Below are positions 1-7,010 of a stretch of DNA of 58,623 bases, piece after piece (within the stretch, counting starts at the first letter, position 1; each line of letters starts with the position of its first letter). The stretch spans positions 1 through 58,623 of the forward strand of contig JAKPQH010000217.1 of NCBI GenBank assembly GCA_029580855.1, written 5' to 3'. The notes below the pieces were generated by a model that saw nothing but the letters and a program-made list of their open reading frames with translations, did no database searches and was not told the origin of the DNA. The position numbers and the translations under genes are program-made. The stretch is from a bacterium (lineage in GTDB: Bacteria > Methylomirabilota > Methylomirabilia > Methylomirabilales > 2-02-FULL-66-22).

Positions 1-1159
1 GTGTCCGGAAGCCGAACGCCCGATGACTGATCGCCTTCACCTTGTTGTTCATGCCCTCCAGGGCGCCGTTCGTCACGCGGAGCCTCGTCCAGGCGAGGAT
101 CCCATCGCGGTGCGTGCGGATCGTCTTGGCGAGCTTCGTGAGGGGGGCAAGCCGGCTGTGACTGGCGCGCCAGAGCCACTGCCGGAGGTGGTCCTCCGCC
201 CACGCACTGGAACGGTAGTCCCAGAAGCGGCGGAGGTCCTCCTTGAGCAGGTAGGCCTTCACGATGGGGGCATTCAGGCGCAGGAGCCCCGAGAGGCGCG
301 GCCGTTCGTCCCGCCGGAGCTTCGCGGGATTCTTCAGCCAGAGGAACCGGGTGCGCTGGAAGGTGGGCCGCTCCGCTACGGCCAGCTGCCGCCACATCTG
401 GCGGCGGACCGTGTCCACGGCGTCCGCGGCGGAGCGGGTGAGATGGAAGCGGTCGAAGACGACGGTCGCCTGCGGCGCGGCCGTGCGGAGACTGGCGAGA
501 TACGGCCGCCACAGGTCGCAGCAGACGACGCGGATGGGGCGCGTCCGGCGCCAGCCCAGCCCCGCGAAGAACCGCTGGAGCGTCCCCTCGTCGCGATCCT
601 TCCCGATCCAGACGACCCGACGGCGGGCCAGGTCGTAGACGAGTGTGAGGTACGGCTGGCCCTTCCGGCGGCTCACTTCGTCGATGCCGATCACGTGCAG
701 GGGCAGCCACCGGCGGTGCGCGAGACCCCACAAGACCGCGGCCTCGACCACGGTGGCGACGGTTTTCCAGTTCACGCGGAAGTGGGCGGCTACCGAGGCC
801 CAGTCCAGCTGCCGGGCGAGGGTCGCCACCGCCCGGGCCAGGGCATGGGTCACCCGCTGCCACTTCTCCGCCCACGGGACCCGCTCCACCCGCAGGCCGC
901 AGGTGGGACACCAGACGCGGTACGGCGCGTAGACGAGCCAGAGGGGTTGATCCCGCAGGGCCAGATCCTGCCACCGGCGTTCCGGTCGGCGGGTCCCCGC
1001 GACCTTGGGGGCTGGGCGGCCGCACTCCCCGCAACAGAGCCGGCGCCCGGGCAGGCGGTCGATCTGGGCTACCAGGCCCCCGTTCGGGAGGTCCTCCGCC
1101 TTCACCACGGTATGGGCTTTCATTCCAAGCGACTTCCTGATCAACGTTTCCAGGCGCAT
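1..1159 (-). CDS. ISL3-family transposase, 3' end cut by window edge
   Basis: The minus-strand frame is open for 386 codons from an ATG at 1159 to the window edge. An AGGAGG ribosome binding site lies about 8 nt upstream. The N-terminus carries a zinc-finger pattern (CCGECG, then CPTCG) as in the zf-ISL3 domain. A DDE core follows: an acidic GIDEVS segment, FDRFH, and near the end LEGMNNKVKAI with the catalytic Glu, the hallmark of COG3464/ISL3 transposases. Only the last few dozen residues are missing. The apparent plus-strand reading frame over the same DNA is its shadow. The outer end of the element was not found with certainty; it should lie between about 1205 and 1265. Confidence 0.9.
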   Translation of the reverse strand, partial: MRLETLIRKSLGMKAHTVVKAEDLPNGGLVAQIDRLPGRRLCCGECGRPAPKVAGTRRPERRWQDLALRDQPLWLVYAPYRVWCPTCGLRVERVPWAEKWQRVTHALARAVATLARQLDWASVAAHFRVNWKTVATVVEAAVLWGLAHRRWLPLHVIGIDEVSRRKGQPYLTLVYDLARRRVVWIGKDRDEGTLQRFFAGLGWRRTRPIRVVCCDLWRPYLASLRTAAPQATVVFDRFHLTRSAADAVDTVRRQMWRQLAVAERPTFQRTRFLWLKNPAKLRRDERPRLSGLLRLNAPIVKAYLLKEDLRRFWDYRSSAWAEDHLRQWLWRASHSRLAPLTKLAKTIRTHRDGILAWTRLRVTNGALEGMNNKVKAISHRAFGFRT

Positions 1160-1169
1160 CGGTCCTTGG

Positions 1170-1202
1170 CCTCCTCTCTCTGGGTTGCGAGCCCCGAGGA
1201 GG
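1170..1202 (-). promoter_or_regulatory. Leader hairpin covering the transposase ribosome binding site
   Basis: CCTCCTC at 1170-1176 and GAGGAGG at 1196-1202 are perfect 7-bp complements. On the minus strand the arm nearer the gene is its Shine-Dalgarno sequence. Folding would hide the ribosome binding site in long read-through transcripts, a known protective device of several insertion sequences. The function is inferred; the pairing is visible. Confidence 0.5.
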
Positions 1203-1315
1203 ATAGCCGAGTCCCCCGATGCGCTTCTACTTTCCAGACGTTACATGTTTAGACACTCTTGGGATAGCAGCCGAAAAAAGTAAACGCGGCGCCGCGCGCC
1301 AAGGAGCGAAACGCC

Positions 1316-2209
1316 ATGGGACCGACGGTAGCCTTCATCGGGTTGGGGATCATGGGTGGGCGCATGGTCAAGAATGTCCTGAAGGCCGGTTATGCCGTGC
1401 GGGTGCAGAACCGCACGATGGCCAAGGCGGAAGCGGTGAGGGCTCTCGGGGCGACGGTCGCCGTCACGCCGCGCAAAGCAGCCGTCGGCGCCGATATCGT
1501 CGTGACCATGGTTGCCGACCCGCCCGCGCTGGCCGCAGTCCTGGAGGGGCCCGAAGGGGTGTTCGCCGGCTGCCGGCCGGGCACGCTGGTTGTCGACATG
1601 AGCACGGTGGATCCGGCAACCAGCCAGGCCATGGCAGCCAAGGCAAAAGCCGCGGGTCTGCGGTACCTCGAAGCCCCGGTGACCGGTGGCGTCGGGGCGG
1701 CCGAGCAGGGGACCCTCACGATCATGGCCGGGGGAAGCGCAGAGGACTTTGCCGCCGCAAAGCCCCTTCTCGAGACCATGGGGAAGAAGGTGCTCCACAT
1801 AGGCCCCATGGGCTACGGTTCCGTCCTGAAGCTCTGCGCCAACCTGGTCGGGGCGAGCATCATCACCTCCATGAACGAGGCCTTGGTCCTGGCGGTGAAA
1901 TCGGGCCTGGACTTGGGTGTGGTGACGGAGGTGCTCACGGAGCGGTCTCCGCTCATCGGCCGCACGGCGCCCAAGGTGCTCTCTGGGGACTTTTCGGCGA
2001 ACTTCCCTTTGAAACACTCCCACAAGGACGTGCAGCTGGCCCTCTCGACGGCGCGAGCCGTCGGCGCACCAATGTTCGCGCTGGGGGCGGTCGCGCAGAT
2101 CCAGGGCGCCGCCCTCGCGAAAGGATTCGGCGAACTCGATCAGACCGTCACGGCCCGCGTGCTGGAGGAGATCGCGGGGGTGCAGGCAAGAAAGGCGCCG
2201 GGTGCCTAG
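1316..2209 (+). CDS. NAD(P)-dependent oxidoreductase, 3-hydroxyisobutyrate dehydrogenase family
   Basis: This 297-residue protein is full length for the beta-hydroxyacid dehydrogenase family. It has the Rossmann motif GLGIMG (residues 9-14), the substrate motif DMSTVDP (94-100), PVTGG (121-125) and the catalytic Lys172 with Asn176 (KLCANLV). Members reduce or oxidise small beta-hydroxyacids such as tartronate semialdehyde or 3-hydroxyisobutyrate with NAD(P)H in the cytoplasm; the substrate here is not readable. The ATG follows an AAGGAGCGAAACGCC ribosome binding region. It is divergent from the ISL3 transposase, so the insertion may have separated it from its original promoter. A paralogue lies at 30648-31550. 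Confidence 0.88.
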   Translation: MGPTVAFIGLGIMGGRMVKNVLKAGYAVRVQNRTMAKAEAVRALGATVAVTPRKAAVGADIVVTMVADPPALAAVLEGPEGVFAGCRPGTLVVDMSTVDPATSQAMAAKAKAAGLRYLEAPVTGGVGAAEQGTLTIMAGGSAEDFAAAKPLLETMGKKVLHIGPMGYGSVLKLCANLVGASIITSMNEALVLAVKSGLDLGVVTEVLTERSPLIGRTAPKVLSGDFSANFPLKHSHKDVQLALSTARAVGAPMFALGAVAQIQGAALAKGFGELDQTVTARVLEEIAGVQARKAPGA

Positions 2210-2328
2210 CGCCGAGTGCTTGGGAAAGAAGGACGCGGGCATCGAGGCCCGGAAACCACAAGAGGCGCAAGCGTGACAGAAACAAGACATCGCCTTTGCA
2301 GCTCGGCAGCCTTCCCCCGTATCCTCAC

Positions 2329-2472
2329 GGGTACGAGAACAAGAATCAGCTGGAGGTGCCGAGCGTTTTCGCGGGACTCTTCTGTGTCATCCTCATCGGG
2401 CCGGCCGTGGAGAACTTGGTGTTTCGAAACATCGAACTGCGCACAGTGCGCCGCTGGGGAATGCAGGCATAA
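2329..2472 (+). pseudogene. C-terminal tail of a NitT/TauT-type ABC permease (remnant)
   Basis: The reading frame ending at the TAA of 2470-2472 encodes a hydrophobic segment (VFAGLFCVILIG) followed by ENLVFRNIE and RTVRRWGM. That is the typical last membrane helix and Arg-Trp-rich tail of SsuC/TauC-like permeases. Nothing recognisable of the remaining roughly 200 residues is present upstream, where the oxidoreductase lies. It is read as the leftover of a deleted transporter gene. Confidence 0.55.
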
Positions 2473-2711
2473 TACGCTGCTGAAAAACGCCCGTTTACGG
2501 CATTGCCGCGCTCCCGCGGTGTCTGGACACACACGCCCGTCCGAATGGGTACTGGTGCGGCGCCTGGTATCTGGACCTTTTCAAACACCTTTGGCGCAGA
2601 CGGACTTTCGAGATTGTGCAGGGGCGACGTGCCGAGCGCCACGCGTACGGGTGAGGGGAGAGCCGATGGATCTGCTCTGAGAGATCAGGTGGCGCTGGTG
2701 ACGGTGTAGCT

Positions 2712-2849
2712 TGCGGAATCGCCGATCTCCGGCTGGATGCGATCAGTCGGGCCATCCTGCCTTTCCTGTTGATCGAGATCGCCGTGCTGTTTCTGATCAC
2801 GTACGTTCCCGATCTGGTCATGTTCCTACCGGCGATGGTCGGGCCGAAG
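2712..2849 (+). pseudogene. C-terminal tail of a TRAP transporter large permease (dctM remnant)
   Basis: In the frame read from 2712, the last helix of DctM proteins appears: AISRAILPFLLIEIAVLF, then ITYVPDLVMFLP. It is much like the end of the intact dctM at 27995-29287, which ends with AYVPEVVTWLPEW. The rest of the gene is absent and the frame runs into the octamer repeat without a normal stop. A second transporter tail lies just upstream, so this stretch appears to have collected deletions. Confidence 0.6.
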
Positions 2850-2858
2850 CGACAAAGC

Positions 2859-2952
2859 GGTTCGACCGTTCGACGGTTCGCGGGTTCGACCGTACCCGAA
2901 CCGCCGAACTGCCGAACTGGCGAACCGCCGAACCATCGAACCGCCGAACCGG
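2859..2952. repeat. Two opposed arrays of an 8-bp repeat (CGGTTCGA / CGAACCGC)
   Basis: About four imperfect units of CGGTTCGA (2859-2892) are followed directly by about seven units of CCGAACCG type (2894-2951). The two arrays are reverse complements, so the tract can fold into a long hairpin. It ends about ten bases before the start codon at 2963. It could terminate transcription from upstream or change in length by slippage; both are inferences. Confidence 0.85.
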
Positions 2953-2962
2953 GAGCTTGTCG

Positions 2963-3793
2963 ATGGACCGCATCGTCTCCGTCAGCACCATGGCGTTCGA
3001 TGGGTATCCGCTGGAGGTCGCGCTGGACGAGCTGGCCGCGCTGGGCGTCCGGCATGTCGAGCCGGCCAGTGTGGACAAGATCTTCCAGCATCTCGTCGAG
3101 GAGGACTTCTGCGACACGCGTGCAGTCTGGTTACGGAACGAGCTGGCGGCGCGGCGGCTGGCCTGTCTGTCCTTGTCCGTCCACATGGACCTGACGGGGC
3201 CGGATGCCGTTGAACGCTTCCATCGACGGCTTGCGTTTGCCCGGAACGTCGGGGCGCGGTGCGTGAACTCCATCGCCGGGCCTGCGGAAAGGGGGGAGGC
3301 GTTCCGGAAAAACATCGTGGCCATCGCCGAGCGCGCCAGGGACTTGGGGGTCGTGATCGCGCTGGAGAATCACGGCGATCTCGTGGACCGGGAACAGCAG
3401 GTGCTGGATTTCATCCGCGAGGTGAATCACCCCGCGGTTCGCGTGAACTACGACACCGGGAATGCCTGGTACTACTCGAAGGGGCAGATCAACCCGGCGG
3501 AAGAGTTGGCCCTGCTCGCGCCCGTGGTAGCCCACGTCCACGTCAAGACCCCGAAGATCGTGGACGGCCTCCTGCGCTGGGTGGCCCTGGGTGACGGCAT
3601 CCTCGACCTGCCGGCGCTGGCCCGTGTCCTGAAAGGGCAGATGCCGGGCGTTCCGGTGAGCTACGAGCTGTCGCCGCGACAGCGGTCGCGCGACTTCGAG
3701 CCTCGCTGGCGGACGCCGGAGGTCCCGCCGCTGGCCGACCTGCGGGACATGATCAGGCAGTCGCTCCGGGCGCTGGAAATGGTCCTTGCGTAG
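2963..3793 (+). CDS. Sugar phosphate isomerase/epimerase-like TIM barrel protein
   Basis: This 276-residue protein belongs to the xylose-isomerase-like TIM barrel (AP endonuclease 2) family. The expected metal ligands are visible: Glu135 in LENHGD, Asp164 in NYDTGN, His193 in HVHVK and Glu235 in SYEL. Members isomerise or epimerise keto-sugars, sugar acids or inosose derivatives; the substrate is not determined. The ATG at 2963 is chosen because homology starts there, although the frame is open further upstream through the repeat. The ribosome binding site is weak (GGGAG). The nearby ROK kinase and ChbG deacetylase suggest a sugar-catabolic setting. Confidence 0.85.
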   Translation: MDRIVSVSTMAFDGYPLEVALDELAALGVRHVEPASVDKIFQHLVEEDFCDTRAVWLRNELAARRLACLSLSVHMDLTGPDAVERFHRRLAFARNVGARCVNSIAGPAERGEAFRKNIVAIAERARDLGVVIALENHGDLVDREQQVLDFIREVNHPAVRVNYDTGNAWYYSKGQINPAEELALLAPVVAHVHVKTPKIVDGLLRWVALGDGILDLPALARVLKGQMPGVPVSYELSPRQRSRDFEPRWRTPEVPPLADLRDMIRQSLRALEMVLA

Positions 3794-3980
3794 GGGCGCC
3801 GGTCCGCATGGAGGGCCAGCGGCGACACGTTCCGGCCGGACACGCTGGACCAGGTCATTACGAACCGCAAGAAGAGCGTCGAGGGCCTGAAGGCGAGCGT
3901 GCGACCGGTGAAGTGCTCTGCGCACCGCGGCGGGGGTCTGCAGACAGGGGTCCCCACCACACTGTGTCGCCGGCCGGCCG

Positions 3981-4319
3981 CTATTGCGCAGATCTCGGGA
4001 CAGGGCGGCAGGCGCCTCGCCCCACCCGGTCCAGGTGCTCGCTCAGGTGCCGCCGGGCGATCTCGGCGTTGGCGGGGTCGCGCCACTTGACCTGGGGAAG
4101 ACGGGCAATCGCATTGCAGAGGTGGGGAAGATCGAGCGCGCCGGTGGCGTCGTGGTGAGGGAGGTGCCGGATGGGCTTGCCTTCGGGAGACGACTCGACG
4201 ACCGCGAATGCGGAGTCCGGGAGCTGGCGGATGTAGGCCCGGGTCCAGACGGCAGCCGCGGCGTCGGACGCGGCTACGGCCATAACGGCAAAAAGGAGGG
4301 CACCCAATCGCATGCGCAT
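3981..4319 (-). CDS. Small secreted protein, DUF6582-like
   Basis: This 112-residue minus-strand protein starts at ATG 4319 (a second ATG is at 4313), preceded by a GGAGAGGAAG ribosome binding site. An N-terminal signal peptide (MRMRLGALLFAVMAVAAS, cleavage near DAAAA) is followed by WTRAYIRQLPDSAF, RHLPHHDATGALDLPHL and an AIARLPQ segment. I associate that pattern with DUF6582, a domain best known in phage-type proteins; here it seems to be a stand-alone exported protein. The function is unknown. The minus frame continues open far upstream of 4319, but that part only mirrors the plus-strand methyltransferase and deacetylase genes. It is divergent from the methyltransferase. Confidence 0.65.
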   Translation of the reverse strand: MRMRLGALLFAVMAVAASDAAAAVWTRAYIRQLPDSAFAVVESSPEGKPIRHLPHHDATGALDLPHLCNAIARLPQVKWRDPANAEIARRHLSEHLDRVGRGACRPVPRSAQ

Positions 4320-4365
4320 CCGGCTTCCTCTCCCGTTGTCACGCCGCATCGCACCGGGCCCACGA

Positions 4366-4394
4366 TTGACGGACCCGCCCCGCTCTGGTAGGTT
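4366..4394 (+). promoter_or_regulatory. Sigma-70-type promoter for the methyltransferase operon
   Basis: TTGACG (4366-4371), a 17-bp spacer and TAGGTT (4389-4394) end 39 bases before the ATG at 4434. The same layout recurs at several other gene starts in this window, which supports the call. Confidence 0.6.
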
Positions 4395-4433
4395 GTCCGC
4401 GTTCTCCGTTCGTCCGGCGTCGGGGAGTCTTCC

Positions 4434-5135
4434 ATGGTCCAGCGCGCGGGTGTCCATTTTTTCCTCTTCGAGGACTGCCTGATCCGCGTGCCCACGGACG
4501 GCCTGACCCCGAAATTCGGCAGCGTCCTCCTGGTGCGGCACCTCCCGCTTCAGCCGGGCGACGTCGTTCTGGATCTGGGAGCGGGGGCCGGCCTGACCGG
4601 GATTCTCGCCGCCAGACGCGGGCACCGCGTGGTGGCCACCGATGTGGTGCCCGCGTACGTCGAATGCGTGCAGGCCAACGCGCTGCTCAACGGCGTCGCC
4701 GGCCGGCTCGAGGTCCGCGCCGGAGATCTGTTCGAGCCCGTGCGGGGAGAAGCCTTCGACGTGATCGCCGCCAATCCGCCGCAGATGCCGACGCCACCCG
4801 ACCGGGACTGGAGCGATCCGCAATCCCGCACGGACAACGGCGGGCCCGATGGCTGGCTGCTGCTGGATCGGATTATCCGCCAAAGCCCGCCGCATCTCAA
4901 GCCCGGAGGTCGGTTGGTCCTCACACTTTTCGGTTTCCTGGGGATCGAACGGGCCATGGAGGCGCTGCGCGGCGCCGGCCTGCTGCCCCGCGTGGTGGCC
5001 CGCGAGGACCAGCCGTTTCCCCGTCTGGCCCGCGAGCGTTTGGATTACATCCGCTCGGTCAGTCCGGATAGCGCCGGTTTGACGGGGCGACCGTCCACGT
5101 GTTCGCGGTTGGTCCTGTGCGGTCGGAAGGAGTAG
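4434..5135 (+). CDS. Class I SAM-dependent methyltransferase, HemK/PrmC-like
   Basis: This 233-residue Rossmann-fold methyltransferase has the SAM-binding motif DLGAGAG (residues 47-53), an acidic end of strand 2 (ATDVV) and the catalytic-type motif NPPQ (114-117). NPP[YF]-like motifs mark enzymes that methylate amide or amino nitrogens in proteins, RNA or DNA, such as PrmC and RlmG. It lacks the N-terminal helical domain of PrmC, so release-factor methylation is not implied. It starts at ATG 4434 behind its own promoter; the deacetylase follows after 3 bases and is probably co-transcribed. Confidence 0.8.
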   Translation: MVQRAGVHFFLFEDCLIRVPTDGLTPKFGSVLLVRHLPLQPGDVVLDLGAGAGLTGILAARRGHRVVATDVVPAYVECVQANALLNGVAGRLEVRAGDLFEPVRGEAFDVIAANPPQMPTPPDRDWSDPQSRTDNGGPDGWLLLDRIIRQSPPHLKPGGRLVLTLFGFLGIERAMEALRGAGLLPRVVAREDQPFPRLARERLDYIRSVSPDSAGLTGRPSTCSRLVLCGRKE

Positions 5136-5138
5136 CCC

Positions 5139-5918
5139 GTGCCCACGTACCTCATCGTGAATGCGGATGATTTCAATCTGACCGAGGGGGTGACGCGCGG
5201 CATCCTGCATGGACACCGGCACGGGATCATCACCAGCACGACGGTCATGGTGAATCTCCCAGGGCTGGCCAAGAGCCGGGATCTGGCGCGCCAGGCGCCT
5301 CGACTGGGTCTCGGGCTTCACGTCAATCTGACGCTGGGTACGCCGGTTCTTGCCGCGGGCAGAGTCTCCTCGCTGGTGGATGCGAGCGGGCGCTTTGTTC
5401 GGGATCGAGCGCGGGTCGGCGAAGTCGGTGTCCCTTCGGAAATCCGCGACGAGACCGCGGCGCAGGCCAGGCGGTTCGAGGAGGCCTTCGGGTGTCGCCC
5501 CACACACATCGACACCCACTATCACATGCACCGGCTGGCTCGGGTTTTCGCGGCGGTGCTCGACGTCGCCGCCGACCTGGGGCTTCCCGTGCGAACGGTC
5601 ACACCCGAGATGGCTCTCCGGATCCGTCAACGCGGATTGGCCGCCCCGGATCGGATGGTGGGGGACGTCGGCGCGGCTGCGTACTGGACGCCCGAAAACC
5701 TGGTAACGTTCATCGAGACGATGGAACACGGCGTCACGGAATTGATGTGCCATCCGGGGTATGCCGACGAGGCGCTCTCGGTCAGCACGTACCGCGAACA
5801 GCGCGAGGGGGAACTGCATGCGTTGTGCGATCCGCGCCCACGGGCCGCGCTGACCGAGGCCGGCGTCCGCCTCATCAGCTACAGAGAGCTGGCCGGCGTA
5901 TCGGGGCGGCGGCCGTGA
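5139..5918 (+). CDS. ChbG/HpnK (YdjC) family carbohydrate deacetylase
   Basis: This 259-residue protein opens with the family signature NADDFN (residues 8-13). The other metal and catalytic positions are His61 (LHVNLT), the HIDTHYHMH cluster (123-131) and CHPGY near 218. Family members remove N-acetyl groups from small glycans such as diacetylchitobiose or hopanoid-linked GlcNAc. The GTG start at 5139 follows GGAAGGAG. It overlaps the ROK kinase by four bases (GTGA), so the two are translationally coupled. The pair suggests deacetylation and phosphorylation of an amino sugar, which is an inference. Confidence 0.88.
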   Translation: MPTYLIVNADDFNLTEGVTRGILHGHRHGIITSTTVMVNLPGLAKSRDLARQAPRLGLGLHVNLTLGTPVLAAGRVSSLVDASGRFVRDRARVGEVGVPSEIRDETAAQARRFEEAFGCRPTHIDTHYHMHRLARVFAAVLDVAADLGLPVRTVTPEMALRIRQRGLAAPDRMVGDVGAAAYWTPENLVTFIETMEHGVTELMCHPGYADEALSVSTYREQREGELHALCDPRPRAALTEAGVRLISYRELAGVSGRRP

Positions 5919-6943
5919 ACGGTGACCCGGACCGGGGCGTCATTCTGGCCGTGGACGTGGGAGGGACGGGTCTGGCAGGCGGTGTGGTCGATCCGGACGG
6001 GACCATCCTCAGCGCCCACACGGTGGCCACGGAGCGCCGCGGAAGGGGTGAGGGGGTTCTCAGGAATCTCCTGGAGCTCGTCACGGGTCTTGCGGACGAC
6101 GCCCGGATGTTCCGGCTTCCCGTGCGGGGCCTCGGGGTGGGGGTTCCGGGGGCGGTGGAGGAGGATACCGGGCGGATCGGGACCGACATCCAGAACATCC
6201 CCGAACTGGCGAACGTTCCCCTCCGGTCCGTGCTGCAGGAGGCGACGGGTCTTCGGGTGGCGGTGGACAACGACGTGAACGCGCTCTGTCTGGCGGAATG
6301 GCGCTTCGGTCAGGCGCAGGGGCTGCGCCATGTGGCCATGGTGGCCGTGGGGACCGGCGTGGGCGGCGGCTTGATCCTCAACGGTTCGTTGGTCCGCGGC
6401 GCGAGCGGCTACGCCGGAGAGATCGGCCACATCACCGTCGATATGGATGGGCGTCCCTGTTTCTGCGGAAGCCGGGGATGCGTGAAGGCGTACGCGTCGG
6501 GTCCGGATCTGGTGGCGCAGGTTCGCGAACTTCTGGAAGCGGCGCCTTCGCCCGTATGGGCCGAGTTGACGGCGGGCGATCCGGGTCGAATCGATCCGCC
6601 GCTCCTCTTTCGCGCCGCCGATCGAGGCGACGCCGTCGCCGAGGCGGTGGTGGCGAAAGCGGCACAAGCCCTGGGAGCCGGCGTAGCGGCCCTCGTCAAC
6701 CTGTGTAATCCGGAGATGATCATCTTGGGCGGGGGGGTGATGGAGGCGGGCGAGATCCTGATGGAGCCGGTGCGACGATGGGCGAAGTTCTACGCGTTCG
6801 AGCGCGCCGTCGGCGGCACGCGAATTGTCCGGTCCGGCCTCTCCAAGCAGTCGGGAATCCTGGGCGCGACGGCGCTGTTTTTGTACGACGAGCACCGCCG
6901 GCATGAGCGGTTAGGCACGCGGCACGCCCGGGATGCGATGTAG
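5915..6943 (+). CDS. ROK family sugar kinase (glucokinase-like)
   Basis: This 342-residue protein has the ATP-binding motif DVGGTG (14-19), the catalytic aspartate in DNDVN (Asp120), EIGH (169-172) and the ROK zinc site (Cys182, Cys184, Cys189 in CFCGSRGC). These define ROK glucokinases, N-acetylglucosamine kinases and manno-kinases; the exact sugar is open. The GTG start overlaps the stop of the upstream deacetylase gene. A C-terminal tail rich in His and Arg extends past the usual end of the family. Confidence 0.9.
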   Translation: MNGDPDRGVILAVDVGGTGLAGGVVDPDGTILSAHTVATERRGRGEGVLRNLLELVTGLADDARMFRLPVRGLGVGVPGAVEEDTGRIGTDIQNIPELANVPLRSVLQEATGLRVAVDNDVNALCLAEWRFGQAQGLRHVAMVAVGTGVGGGLILNGSLVRGASGYAGEIGHITVDMDGRPCFCGSRGCVKAYASGPDLVAQVRELLEAAPSPVWAELTAGDPGRIDPPLLFRAADRGDAVAEAVVAKAAQALGAGVAALVNLCNPEMIILGGGVMEAGEILMEPVRRWAKFYAFERAVGGTRIVRSGLSKQSGILGATALFLYDEHRRHERLGTRHARDAM

Positions 6944-7010
6944 GTGGCGCTTGACGAGGGTGGGCAAGCGAGAGATTCTCGACGGGTTCACTCATAAGGA
7001 GCGAGGTGTC

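Noticed and set aside
23..1252. 409-codon plus-strand frame at the left edge
   Set aside because: It is antisense to the ISL3 transposase, whose motifs are unmistakable on the minus strand.
4320..5819. N-terminal two thirds of a 612-codon minus-strand frame
   Set aside because: It mirrors the methyltransferase and deacetylase genes. Only the last 112 codons (3981-4319), with their own ribosome binding site and signal peptide, look real.
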